NCBI GenBank assembly: GCA_934320645.1
Contig: CAKRFP010000002.1
Span: forward strand, 62,001 to 126,000
Direction of reading: 5' to 3'
DNA from: an uncultured Bariatricus sp.
GTDB taxonomy: Bacteria > Bacillota > Clostridia > Lachnospirales > Lachnospiraceae
DNA length: 64,000 nucleotides
Both the position numbers and the translations under genes were made by a program. The notes under the pieces were generated by a model. The model saw only the letters and a program-made list of their open reading frames with translations. It did no database searches and was not told where the DNA came from. Below are positions 1 through 9,300 of this stretch, piece by piece (position 1 is the stretch's first letter; each line of letters starts with the position of its first letter).

Positions 1-72
1 AAATTTACGCTCTATGGTCGAAATAAAGAAGAAAATGATACAAGCTGGTTAAGCATACTATATATAGATTAA
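1..72 (+). CDS. C-terminal end of an upstream ORF (partial)
   Basis: An open frame enters from the left edge at base 1 and stops with TAA at 70-72, giving a 23-residue tail that ends in WLSILYID. It is followed after 34 bases by the next start codon. Too little is visible to name it. It probably belongs to the same mobile element as the genes that follow. Confidence 0.4.
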   Translation, partial: KFTLYGRNKEENDTSWLSILYID

Positions 73-106
73 AAATAGAAAAATATACAATATAAGGTAG
101 AAAAAC

Positions 107-568
107 ATGAATAATATAGACGAAAAAGAAACACTGATTTCATGCGCTAAAGAAAAGAAGCTTTTGGTTGCATATAAGCTATCTAAGACAGATGAACTGT
201 TTGTGAGTGAGTCTGTGCAGCAGTTGTGGATTAAATGGTTTCCAGAAGATGAGGAATACTTTATCTTTCTTCCGTATAAATGGAATAAGATTTATTCCTG
301 GATTAGTAATTATGTGAAAGTGCATGATACGGAATATATAGAGCGTTCTATCGGAATACAGAGAGCAAATCAGAGAAGAAAATTGAATAAGAAATATGAT
401 AAATTAGGTGCTCATACGGTCATTGTAAAATCTCCACTAAAAGATGGAAGATTAGCAAAATATCTTCTCGTCAGAGGAGATGAAAGAAGAACGGGTGATT
501 TTGGCACGCTCATGAAATATGCGAAAAAATTATTCAGATTGTGTGAGAAAAATGAAGCTGAATTCTAG
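107..568 (+). CDS. Hypothetical protein, 153 aa, mobile-element cargo
   Basis: I do not recognise this family. The protein is 153 residues, soluble-looking, rich in Lys/Glu/Tyr, with an aromatic stretch near residues 40-65 (FPEDEEYFIFLPYKW) and a basic segment near 85-100 (QRANQRRKLNKKY) that could contact nucleic acid. There is no signal peptide or membrane segment. The ATG at 107 follows an AAGGTAG ribosome binding site. Its AT-rich codon use matches the xis-int genes downstream and differs from the core genes after 4273, which supports it being part of the integrated element. Function is unknown. Confidence 0.6.
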   Translation: MNNIDEKETLISCAKEKKLLVAYKLSKTDELFVSESVQQLWIKWFPEDEEYFIFLPYKWNKIYSWISNYVKVHDTEYIERSIGIQRANQRRKLNKKYDKLGAHTVIVKSPLKDGRLAKYLLVRGDERRTGDFGTLMKYAKKLFRLCEKNEAEF

Positions 569-700
569 ATACAGTAAAGAAGATATATAAAGAAAAATAA
601 ATGTTACGTACTCGTTTACGAGTAAGTAAAAAATATTATCTTCTATTTACTGTTGTCTTTTGTTTATAAGAGTCCCAAAAGTGTGATGTTTTTGCACGAA

Positions 701-754
701 TTTGTCCCTGGGTATAGGGACAAAATTGGAGCATTTTGATACGTTTTTGTCCCT
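701..754. repeat. Inverted repeat plus third direct copy of TTTGTCCCT
   Basis: TTTGTCCCT at 701-709 pairs with AGGGACAAA at 716-724 across a 6-base loop, and TTTGTCCCT recurs at 746-754. Three copies within 54 bases, two as a palindrome, resemble an operator cluster or an iteron-like binding site more than a plain terminator. Confidence 0.6.
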
Positions 755-768
755 CTAGTAAAGATAAT

Positions 769-806
769 ATGATTCAAATTAGAAAGCGATTGCGAATTTG
801 AATCAT
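769..806. repeat. Perfect 12-bp inverted repeat (14-base loop)
   Basis: ATGATTCAAATT at 769-780 is the exact reverse complement of 795-806, with loop 781-794. There is no T-run after the stem, so it is not a standard terminator. It could be a protein-binding palindrome or a structured leader. Confidence 0.7.
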
Positions 807-849
807 ATGTTTGGGGAGAACCTAATCCACTTGACATATTTAGTGAAGA

Positions 850-875
850 GGCGGTTTAAAGACCGTCTTTTGTTA
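850..875 (+). terminator. Probable intrinsic terminator or attenuator
   Basis: GGCGGT at 850-855 pairs with ACCGTC at 862-867 (one G-U), followed by TTTTGTT. The stem is short. It lies 180 bases before the start at 1051. Confidence 0.4.
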
Positions 876-1050
876 TACAAACAATTCTAAAAATTCTTAT
901 GGTAGCAGTTCTGCTGCCGAATTTCCAAAACTAATGCGGTTATAGGTGTGCCGTAGATTAAATAACATCGTGAATTCCTGAGCAGTCCGGGAGTAAACAA
1001 TAGATTGCACTGATGCACGGCGGTGTGTCAGTTAAAGAAAAGGAGGTCAA

Positions 1051-2325
1051 ATGGCTAATGACAAAACAATTAAATACAGAACTAAAGAAACGAAAATTTG
1101 CGAACATTGTGGGAGGGAACTTCCAGTAAGTAAGTTTGCTTTGATGTATGGTAGAAATTATATGAATGCTTGTAAAGAGTGTTGTGCAAAGAAGCAGAAA
1201 AAAACTAGAAATGAAAATGACTATAAAAAAGGCATGGAACTTTATCTTGCGGATGATTCCATGCATATCAATCGAAAATACAAGAAAATCAACAGAAACA
1301 GGACACTAAAGAAGAACATATCGGGGATTGACTTTTGCGCCAGAGATGAAAGGTTTGTGAAGCTACTTTATTATAAGGATACCTGGATCAGTAATTACAG
1401 ACGAGTCATAGTATACGAAGACGGTCAGTACAAATTACTTCGGGGAAGTGTTGATAGGTGGACCGGTGAAGTTGTGTATACGCTGAAGAAAGAGCGGTAT
1501 ATTAAGTATACGCAGACTTATGACTATAAGAAAGTAAAGGTCACGGGAAGTTCTTTAGTGGTGGTGACATTTATAGTCAACTATGACATGATGAACAATA
1601 CTCGGATTTGGCATCTGAATAATGATGTCACAGATGGTTACTATAAGCATTTATATCCTGTTACAGAAAAGCAGTACGAAAAATTGACAGAGCTTCAGGA
1701 AGAATCTGCTGCTCCACTTTCAGAAGAGCTGATTATGGATGTTATCAATTCTGTAGAATACAAACAGGATGGTTGGAATCCATACAAATATAGAAGAAGT
1801 ATGTGCGGAATTGGATATCATGGATGCAATGATGCGGATTCAGAGTCTATCTCCTTTAAAAAGTGGAAAAATATGATGCAGAGATGCTACGACAAGAATG
1901 TACATAAGAAATATAAGCCGGAATATAAGGATAAGACCATATGCGAAGAATGGCTGAATTATGCGAATTTCCGTATTTGGTTTGATGAACATTACGTTCC
2001 GGGCAAGTGGCAGATTGATTTGGATAAAGATTTATTGGTTCAGGGGAATAAAGAGTATTCGCCTGAAACTTGTGTATTTCTGGAACATTACCAGAATACG
2101 ATGTTTGAACATAATGCAAAAGATATGATTTATGAAAACGAAGATGGTACATTTTTTATAGGTAAAGGGCGAAAGAAGACGTATGCAACATATGAAGAAG
2201 CTGTTGATATTATCTGTGGACGGAACAAGAAACGCATAGAAAATGAGATTGAAAAGAGTCTTGGAAAAATCCCGATGTGTGCTCATGAAGCTATGCTAAA
2301 GTGGGATGTTCGTGCTGCTGTGTAA
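1051..2325 (+). CDS. Phage/ICE homing-endonuclease-like DNA-binding protein
   Basis: A 424-aa protein with an N-terminal zinc-knuckle-like cluster (C17, C20, C41, C44/C45), a central segment resembling the NUMOD4 DNA-binding motif (DTWISNYRRVIVYEDGQYKL, about residues 110-130) and a C-terminal region of the type seen in phage HNH/homing endonuclease accessory proteins (W..MMQRCYDK, then ICEEWLNYANFRIWF, then YSPETCVFL, about residues 270-350). I see no classical HNH catalytic triad, so it may bind without cutting or use a diverged nuclease. The start follows AGGAGG at about 1041. It lies beside xis-int and is likely element cargo or a regulator. The family resemblance is by motif only. Confidence 0.6.
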   Translation: MANDKTIKYRTKETKICEHCGRELPVSKFALMYGRNYMNACKECCAKKQKKTRNENDYKKGMELYLADDSMHINRKYKKINRNRTLKKNISGIDFCARDERFVKLLYYKDTWISNYRRVIVYEDGQYKLLRGSVDRWTGEVVYTLKKERYIKYTQTYDYKKVKVTGSSLVVVTFIVNYDMMNNTRIWHLNNDVTDGYYKHLYPVTEKQYEKLTELQEESAAPLSEELIMDVINSVEYKQDGWNPYKYRRSMCGIGYHGCNDADSESISFKKWKNMMQRCYDKNVHKKYKPEYKDKTICEEWLNYANFRIWFDEHYVPGKWQIDLDKDLLVQGNKEYSPETCVFLEHYQNTMFEHNAKDMIYENEDGTFFIGKGRKKTYATYEEAVDIICGRNKKRIENEIEKSLGKIPMCAHEAMLKWDVRAAV

Positions 2326-2360
2326 AACATGGCAACAGTTATGTATATAGATTTAGATTA

Positions 2361-2394
2361 AGGCTTGCCGGAGAAAATCTGGTGAGCCTGTTTT
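2361..2394 (+). terminator. Terminator-like hairpin before xis
   Basis: AGGCTTGCC at 2361-2369 pairs imperfectly with GGTGAGCCT at 2381-2389 and is followed by TTTT. Confidence 0.45.
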
Positions 2395-2409
2395 AGTGGA
2401 GGATTTAAT

Positions 2410-2622
2410 TTGGTAAAAGAAAATAATGAAGTCCCAATCTGGGAAAAGATGAATCTTACAATAAAAGAAGCGGCAGAGTATTCAAATATTGGAATAAATA
2501 GATTATCATTGATGCTTTCTGATCCAAGCTGTCCGTTTGCTTTATTTGTGGGTAAGAAAAAACTGATAAAACGAAGAGCATTTGAGGAATATATAAATTC
2601 GGAAGCAGTACATTTTCTGTAA
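2410..2622 (+). CDS. xis: Excisionase, Tn916 Xis type
   Basis: A 70-aa winged-helix excisionase, a directionality factor that assists the neighbouring integrase in excising the element. The N-terminus (VPIWEKMNLTIKEAAEYSNI) and the ending with a wing-like basic strand (GKKKLIKRRAFEEYI) match the Tn916 Xis family in order and length. The frame opens with TTG at 2410 behind GGAGG at about 2398-2402; no ATG is available before the conserved PIWE motif. It sits 87 bases upstream of the integrase in the same direction, the standard xis-int order. Confidence 0.8.
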   Translation: MVKENNEVPIWEKMNLTIKEAAEYSNIGINRLSLMLSDPSCPFALFVGKKKLIKRRAFEEYINSEAVHFL

Positions 2623-2709
2623 AAAATATAGAAAAATAAAAATTCGTGTGATAGGATAATTACAAACTCAATCTTATTACACTGCTTATGATAAGGAGCT
2701 AGATGTAAT

Positions 2710-3957
2710 ATGGAACAAAAGAAAGATTCAAAAGGAAGAAATTTAAAACAAGGTGAAAGTCAATTGAAAGACGGGAGGTATAGATACAGATATACAGATA
2801 AGTACGGTAAACGTAATACAGTATATGCATGGAAACTTACAAGGACGGATAAAACACCGTCAGGGAAAAAAGATGGATTAAGTTTACGTGAATTGGAGAA
2901 AGAAATTGAAAGAGATGAAAGTGATGGGATTTTAACACACGAGGCAAAGAATATTACGGTATATGAAATGATATTCCAATACTTTGAAACAAAACCGCAA
3001 ATAGCGAATGCGACTATGCAAAATTATATAAGTATGGTTAATAAGAATGTTAAGCCGAATGCGATCGGGCGCATGAAAGTTGCTGATGTTAAGAGGTCTG
3101 ATATTAAAAAATTTTATGCTTATTTATATAAGGAAAAGAAATTTGCTGTTTCGACAATTCAGGTATATCAGAATATTATCTATCCGGCATTTCAAATGGC
3201 AGTAGATGATGACTGGATAAGAAAGAATCCATGCAAAGATTGTATGAAAGATTATGTGCGTGGTAGTTTGACATCTACAAAATATCCTTTAACAAGACAG
3301 GAGCAAAAAGCATTATTAGAATATGTAAAAGGTGATAATGTATATTCACAATATTATACTTTAATTGCATTTCTATTAGGAACTGGGTGCAGAATCAGTG
3401 AAGCTTTAGGTCTTACTTGGGATAACATTGATTTTGAAAATGCCAGTGTATATATTGACCATCAGATTATATATAAAAAGGTATTGAAAGAAGGTGGCGC
3501 AGTCAGGCATTATGCAGAGCCGCCTAAAAATAGAACTAATCGTACAATTCCTTTGCAGAAAGAAATCCTGAATATTATGAGAAAACATAAGCAACAAACA
3601 TATTTTATGAGTAAAGCAAGTGGTTGTGAAGTTGACGGATATAAGGATTTTGTGTTTCTTAATAGGAATTTGAAATTGTATACACCGAATACTTTTACCA
3701 GAGCATTACATAATATAAGAGATACATATAATCGAATGCATGAAGAAGATAATGTGGTGACGTTGCCAGACTTTTCCGCACATACATTCAGACATACATT
3801 TTGTACCAGAATGGCAGAAAATGGAATAGATGTAAAGGTGCTACAAGAGATTATGGGACATAAGACAATTGCCATTACAATGCAAGTATATAATCATGTT
3901 TTAGAGGGACGAGCAGAAGCAGAAATGCAACGAGTTTCTTCAGCATTAGTGGTATGA
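2710..3957 (+). CDS. int: Tyrosine site-specific integrase, Tn916/phage type
   Basis: A 415-aa tyrosine recombinase that integrates and excises the element. The N-terminal 60 residues look like an arm-binding domain, about 85-175 is the SAM-like core-binding domain, and about 190-410 is the catalytic domain. Visible catalytic residues are R228 (GTGCRISEALGL), H358 and R361 (HTFRHTF), H384 (MGHKT) and nucleophile Y394 (MQVYNHV). The full R-H-R-H-Y set and normal length indicate an active enzyme. It is the last gene of the element, directly before the probable attachment region. Confidence 0.95.
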   Translation: MEQKKDSKGRNLKQGESQLKDGRYRYRYTDKYGKRNTVYAWKLTRTDKTPSGKKDGLSLRELEKEIERDESDGILTHEAKNITVYEMIFQYFETKPQIANATMQNYISMVNKNVKPNAIGRMKVADVKRSDIKKFYAYLYKEKKFAVSTIQVYQNIIYPAFQMAVDDDWIRKNPCKDCMKDYVRGSLTSTKYPLTRQEQKALLEYVKGDNVYSQYYTLIAFLLGTGCRISEALGLTWDNIDFENASVYIDHQIIYKKVLKEGGAVRHYAEPPKNRTNRTIPLQKEILNIMRKHKQQTYFMSKASGCEVDGYKDFVFLNRNLKLYTPNTFTRALHNIRDTYNRMHEEDNVVTLPDFSAHTFRHTFCTRMAENGIDVKVLQEIMGHKTIAITMQVYNHVLEGRAEAEMQRVSSALVV

Positions 3958-4148
3958 TTTTTAACCCAATTTTAACCCAATTTATAACCCAATTGGAATA
4001 AATTTTATAAAGAATTATAAAGAGTTATATGTAAAGAATCCTGTAAATATAGCGATATAACGAGATATAAAGATTTACATAGCGAAACCCTTCTTACAAC
4101 AAGAGAGAAATCGTTACTGTAGAAAACTAATCAAAGTGCTATGGTATC
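3958..4148. other. Element right end: direct repeats and AT-rich DNA, probable att region
   Basis: Directly after the integrase stop, AACCCAAT occurs three times (3963, 3974, 3986), spaced 11 and 12 bases. The next 150 bases are AT-rich with repeated TTATAAAGA-like words and a TGTAAAT/ATTTACA inverted pair. This is where arm-type integrase sites and the attachment core would be expected. The exact att core cannot be set because the other end lies outside the window. Confidence 0.5.
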
Positions 4149-4183
4149 AAAGGGTTAAGCGATATGCTTAACCCTTTTCTTTT
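4149..4183. terminator. Strong intrinsic terminator before plsX
   Basis: AAAGGGTTAAGC at 4149-4160 pairs perfectly with 4166-4177 across a 5-base loop, followed by a T-rich run. It probably ends the host gene that preceded the insertion, so the element boundary lies at or just left of here. Confidence 0.85.
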
Positions 4184-4272
4184 GCCTATTTTTTCCCTAA
4201 ATCTGCCAAATATTATTGATTTTTACGGTCATGTCTAGTAGAATTGGTTTAGTAATGCTGGGAGGTAACAGT

Positions 4273-5298
4273 ATGAAAGAAATAACAAAAGTTGTTGTCG
4301 ATGCAATGGGCGGAGACAATGCGCCGCATGAGATCATCAAAGGTGCGGTTGAGGCGGTCGGGAAGTCAGATGCGATCCATGTGATCCTGGTCGGAAAAGA
4401 AGATGTCATCAATCAGGAACTTTCCGGGTACACATATAATAGAGAACAGATTTCAGTTGTTCATACATCGGAAGTCATTGAGACAGCAGAACCGCCGGTT
4501 ATGGCGATTCGCAGAAAGAAAGACTCTTCCATTGTGGTAGGTCTTAAGATGGTAAAGAATAAGGAGGCAGATGCTTTTGTTTCGGCAGGAAGCTCTGGTG
4601 CGGTTCTTGCCGGTGGACAGCTTCTGGTAGGCCGAATCAAAGGAGTGGAAAGACCTCCGCTTGCACCGCTGATCCCGACAGAGAAAGGATTTTCTATTCT
4701 GATCGACTGTGGGGCAAATGTAGACGCAAGACCGTCACATCTGGTACAGTTTGCCAAGATGGGTTCAATCTATATGGAACATATCATGGGAGTCAAGAAT
4801 CCAAAAGTTGCGATCGTCAATATCGGAGCAGAGGAAGAGAAGGGCAACGCTCTGGTCAAAGAGACCTTCCCGATGCTGAAAGCATGCAAAGATATTAACT
4901 TTACCGGAAGCATTGAGGCAAGAGAGATCCCACACGGACAGGCAGATGTCATTGTCTGTGAAGCATTTACCGGCAATGTGATCCTGAAGCTCTATGAAGG
5001 GGTTGCATCGGTTCTGGTAAGCAAGATCAAGGGCGGTATGAAGCAGAATCTTCGCAGCATGATCGGCGGGCTTCTGGTCAAACCGGCACTGAAGAAGACC
5101 ATGAAAGGTTTTGACGCAAGTGAGTACGGCGGAGCACCGTTACTTGGACTGACCGGTCTGGTTGTAAAGACACACGGCAGTTCCAAAGCGAAAGAAGTAT
5201 GCAATTCAATTTTGCAGTGTGTGACCTTCAAAGAAGAAGGAATCAATGAAAAAATCAAAGAATGTATTCAGGCGGAAGAAAAATCCGCGCAGGAATAA
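4273..5298 (+). CDS. plsX: Phosphate acyltransferase PlsX
   Basis: A 341-aa enzyme that converts acyl-ACP and phosphate to acyl-phosphate, the donor for PlsY in phosphatidic acid synthesis; membrane-associated. The sequence begins with the family signature VVVDAMGGDNAPHEIIKGA, contains SAGSSGAVLAGG at about residue 100, and ends at the usual length. An upstream in-frame ATG exists at 4216, but GGAGG at 4261 places the start at 4273. It heads the plsX-acpP-rnc-smc-ftsY run, so lipid synthesis is co-transcribed with chromosome-segregation and secretion genes, as in many Firmicutes. Confidence 0.96.
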   Translation: MKEITKVVVDAMGGDNAPHEIIKGAVEAVGKSDAIHVILVGKEDVINQELSGYTYNREQISVVHTSEVIETAEPPVMAIRRKKDSSIVVGLKMVKNKEADAFVSAGSSGAVLAGGQLLVGRIKGVERPPLAPLIPTEKGFSILIDCGANVDARPSHLVQFAKMGSIYMEHIMGVKNPKVAIVNIGAEEEKGNALVKETFPMLKACKDINFTGSIEAREIPHGQADVIVCEAFTGNVILKLYEGVASVLVSKIKGGMKQNLRSMIGGLLVKPALKKTMKGFDASEYGGAPLLGLTGLVVKTHGSSKAKEVCNSILQCVTFKEEGINEKIKECIQAEEKSAQE

Positions 5299-5319
5299 GC
5301 TCAGAAAGGATTAAGAATT

Positions 5320-5550
5320 ATGGAATTTGAAAAACTGAAAGACATTATTGTTGACGTAATGGGATGTAACCCGGATGAAATTACAATGGACACTACATTT
5401 GTAGATGATCTGGGAGCTGATTCGCTTGATATTTTCCAGATTATTATGGGAATTGAAGATGCATTTGATATCGAAATTGAAAATGAAGATGCAGAAAAGA
5501 TTGCAACAGTAGGCGATGCAGTAGAACAGATCAAGAACGCTGTCAACTAG
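5320..5550 (+). CDS. acpP: Acyl carrier protein
   Basis: A 76-aa acidic acyl carrier protein of fatty-acid synthesis. The phosphopantetheine site is the Ser of GADSLDIFQ at about residue 37. It lies 21 bases after plsX with AAAGGA as ribosome binding site. Confidence 0.96.
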   Translation: MEFEKLKDIIVDVMGCNPDEITMDTTFVDDLGADSLDIFQIIMGIEDAFDIEIENEDAEKIATVGDAVEQIKNAVN

Positions 5551-5564
5551 GAAAAATGATTACA

Positions 5565-5600
5565 GGGGACGTACCCCAGAAGTGGGGAGCGTCCCTTTTC
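5565..5600 (+). terminator. Partial terminator/attenuator between acpP and rnc
   Basis: GGGACG at 5566-5571 pairs with CGTCCC at 5590-5595, with an inner CCCC/GGGG stem (5574-5577 with 5584-5587), followed by TTTTC. It may lower rnc-smc expression relative to the abundant ACP transcript. Confidence 0.65.
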
Positions 5601-5639
5601 ACTTAACAGGAAGTTTTTGAAACAGCGAAAGGAGAGGCT

Positions 5640-6335
5640 ATGAGTAGAAATATACAGGAACTGGAAGAAAAAATAGGCTATCATTTTCAGGACAGCCATT
5701 TGCTCAGACATGCAGTGACACACAGCTCCTATGTGAACGAAAAGCATATGAAGAAAGCAGACTGTAACGAGCGTCTGGAGTTTCTCGGTGACGCAGTTCT
5801 GGAACTGATCTCAAGCGAATATCTGTTTTTTGAGAATCAGACGATGCCGGAGGGCGAACTGACAAAATTAAGAGCAAGCATGGTATGTGAGAAAGCACTT
5901 GCGTTCTGCGCGCGTGATCTGGAGCTTGGAAGCTATCTGCTGCTTGGAAAAGGTGAGGATGCAACTGGTGGAAGATTCAGAGAATCGATTACTTCCGATG
6001 CACTGGAAGCTCTGATCGGTGCGATTTACCTGGATGGTGGTTTTGCTAATGCGAAAGAGTTTATTTTAAAATATATTTTAAATGACCTGGAAGGAAAACG
6101 GCTCTTTTATGATAGCAAGACTATCCTGCAGGAAATGGTACAGGGCGGTCAGGAAAAAGGAATTGTCTACCAGTTGGTAGGAGAAGAAGGACCGGATCAT
6201 AACAAATCCTTCCGTGTGGAGGTTGTGATCGGCGGTGACGCTTTTGGATGCGGTATCGGAAGAACCAAGAAAGCTGCCGAACAGGAAGCCGCTTACCAGG
6301 CGATCCTGAAGCTGAAAGAAGGAAAGGCACAGTAG
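5640..6335 (+). CDS. rnc: Ribonuclease III
   Basis: A 231-aa double-strand-specific endoribonuclease for rRNA and mRNA processing. The N-terminal RNase III domain has the signature NERLEFLGDAVLELISSEYL at about residues 41-60 with the metal-binding Glu/Asp residues. A double-stranded RNA-binding domain follows at about 160-229 (DSKTILQEMVQ through KKAAEQEAAYQAI). It ends 7 bases before smc, a conserved pairing. Confidence 0.96.
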   Translation: MSRNIQELEEKIGYHFQDSHLLRHAVTHSSYVNEKHMKKADCNERLEFLGDAVLELISSEYLFFENQTMPEGELTKLRASMVCEKALAFCARDLELGSYLLLGKGEDATGGRFRESITSDALEALIGAIYLDGGFANAKEFILKYILNDLEGKRLFYDSKTILQEMVQGGQEKGIVYQLVGEEGPDHNKSFRVEVVIGGDAFGCGIGRTKKAAEQEAAYQAILKLKEGKAQ

Positions 6336-6342
6336 GTGAGGC

Positions 6343-9300
6343 ATGTATTTAAAAAGTATTGAAGTACAGGGATTCAAGTCTTTTGCGAACAAGATTGTCT
6401 TTGAATTTCATAACGGGATTACCGGAATTGTCGGACCTAATGGTAGTGGAAAAAGTAACGTTGCAGATGCTGTCCGCTGGGTGCTTGGAGAGCAGAGAGT
6501 GAAGCAGCTCCGTGGAGGTACGATGCAGGATGTCATCTTTTCCGGGACGGAGAACCGCAAGCCCCTGAGCTATGCGTCTGTTGCAATCACACTGGATAAT
6601 TCCGATCATAAGCTTCCGGTGGAGTTTGAAGAAGTCAAGGTCACAAGAAAGCTGTACCGTTCGGGGGAAAGTGAGTATCTGATCAACGGCAGTGTCTGCA
6701 GGCTTAAGGATATCAATGAGATGTTCTATGATACGGGTATCGGAAAAGAAGGATATTCGATCATTGGACAGGGACAGATCGACAAGATCTTAAGTGGTAA
6801 GCCGGAAGAGAGGCGTGAGCTTTTCGATGAGGCAGCAGGGATCGTCAAATTTAAGCGCAGAAAAGCACTGTCGCTTCGGAAACTGGAAGAAGAGCAGAGC
6901 AATCTTGTCCGTGTGAATGACATTTTAGGAGAACTGGAGAAGCAGTTTGGCCCTCTTCAGAGACAGTCCGAGACGGCAAAAGAGTATCTGAAAAAAAGAG
7001 AAGAACTGAAGCGTTATGATATCAACATGTTCCTGGTCGAGATGACACGCCTGAAAGGTCAGATCCGGGAAAATGATGAAAAGCTGAAGCTGGCACAGGA
7101 CGAACTTGCCGAAGCAGGCAAAAAGCATGAGGAAATGAAGGTGCAGTATGAGCAGATCGAACAGGAAGTTGACGAGGTCGATGCCGGAATTGAACGTGCA
7201 AAAAGCCAGAAGAATGAGACAGCTCTTTTGAAACAGCAGCTGGAAAGCCAGATCGAGCTTTTGAAAGAGCAGATCAACAGTGTTCGCATGAATGATGAGC
7301 ACTATGAAAAGCGTGCAAAGGATATCCGGGCAGAACTTGCAAACCGCGAAAAGCAGAAATCCGAACTGGAAGAAGAAAAAGCGGAGATCGACCGGCATCT
7401 TGCAGCGGCATCTGACAGACAGAAGCAGGCAGGAGAGGCACTGACTGCCCTGCAGAGCCGGATCGCAGAGATGACGGTAGAGATCGAGAAGAACCAGAAT
7501 GACATCCGTGAGCTTCTGAATAACCGTGCATCTACAAAAGCGAAGTTACAGCATTATGAAACGACACTTGAACAGATCAAAGTGCGCCGTGCGCAGCTTT
7601 ACAAACGCCTGGTAGAGGCGGAAAGTGATGTGCAGAGACAGCAGGAGCTTGCTGCACAGTATACAGAAGAACTGAAGGCAGTATCCGGGAAAATTACGGA
7701 TTCGGTAGAACAGGTTAAACGCTACGAAACAGAAATTGCCGGACTGCAAAAAGAGATCGGTCAGGCAAATGAAAACCTGCAAAATGGGCAGAATGCTTAT
7801 CACAGGGAGCATTCCCGTCTGGAGTCCTTAAGAAACCTTACAGAGCGTTATGATGGTTATGGGAACAGTATCCGCCGCGTGATGGAGCAGAAAAGCCGTG
7901 AGCCGAAAATCCTGGGCGTTGTGGCAGATCTGATCAAGGTAGATAAAAAGTACGAGACAGCAGTGGAAATTGCGCTTGGCGGCAGTATCCAGAATATCGT
8001 TACCGCAGATGAAGAGACGGCAAAGAAGATGATCGGTTATCTGAAGCAGAACCGGTATGGACGTGCAACTTTCCTTCCACTGACAGCAATCCGTGGAGGA
8101 CAGGGATTTACCAGAGCAGAAGCACTCCGTGAACCGGGTGTGATCGGTACAGCAGATAAGCTGGTAACGGTAGCAGATAAATTTACATCTCTTGCAGAGC
8201 ACCTGCTTGGAAGAACCCTTGTGGCGGACAACATTGATACCGGAGTCCGTCTGGCGAGAAAATACCGTCAGTCTCTGCGTATTGTTACGCTGGAAGGGGA
8301 TCTGATCAATCCGGGCGGAGCGATGAGTGGCGGAGCTTTTAAAAACGCCAGCAACCTGCTCAGCAGAAGACGTGAGATCGAAGAACTGGAAAAGACGGTT
8401 GACCGTCTGAAAAAGGAACTTCAGGAAGCAGAAACAGTTGTTGCATCTTCCAAAGAGAAGCGGACAGCGCTGTATGCGAAGGTGGAAGAGATCCAGCAGG
8501 AGCTGCAGAAGGATTATGTAGTCCAGAACACGGCAAAGATGAATCTGGATCAGGTGAAAAACCGTCAGAATGCAACCAGAGAGAGTTCAGAAGGCATTTA
8601 CGCAGAGCGTAAGAAACTGGAAGAACAGGTTCGGGAGATCGAGGAGAATGAAGAATCGATCCGGATGGAACTGGAGACCAGCCAGCAGCTGGAAGATGAG
8701 CTGACCCGTCAGATGGAAAGTTCGCAGAAATGGCTGGAAAAAGAGCGTGAAGCGGAAGCTGCCGAAGTGCGGAAAAATGAGAATATTCATCTTAGTTTTG
8801 CAGCACTGGAGCAGAAGAAAGACTTCATCGAAGAAAATTTTGCCCGTATTCAGGAAGAAGTGGACAAGTTCCAGGAAGAACTCGCTGCTCTGAATGCAAG
8901 CAAGGGCGAGAATCACGGTGAGATCGAGCAGAAGGAAACACAGATCGCCGAAATCCGGCAGACTATAGAGAACTCTAAAGATCTTTTTGAAGAGATCAAT
9001 CAGGAGATTGAGGAATCGCAGAAGAAGCGTGAAGAATTAAACCTGAAGCACAAAGCATTCCTGAAAAAGAGGGAAGATCTGGCATCCCATATGGCAGAGC
9101 TTGACAAAGAAGCATTCCGGCTGACCAGCAAAAAAGAAGGTTATGAAGAAGCTTCGGAAAAGCAGATCAATTATATGTGGGAAGAGTATGAGCTGACCTA
9201 TAATCATGCGCTGGAGATCCGGGATGAAAGTCTTACGGATCCTGCCGAGATGCGAAAGAGGATCCAGGAGTTAAAAAGTGAGATCCGGAAGCTTGGCTCA

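Larger units (their letters stand above)
569..1050. other. 482-base intergenic stretch of the mobile element with three hairpins
   Basis: No convincing gene is seen here. It holds two inverted repeats (701-724 and 769-806) and a terminator-like stem (850-875). From about 900 to 1050 the sequence is unstructured by eye and ends in a strong AGGAGG site for the gene at 1051. It may be the leader region of the next transcript. Confidence 0.5.
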
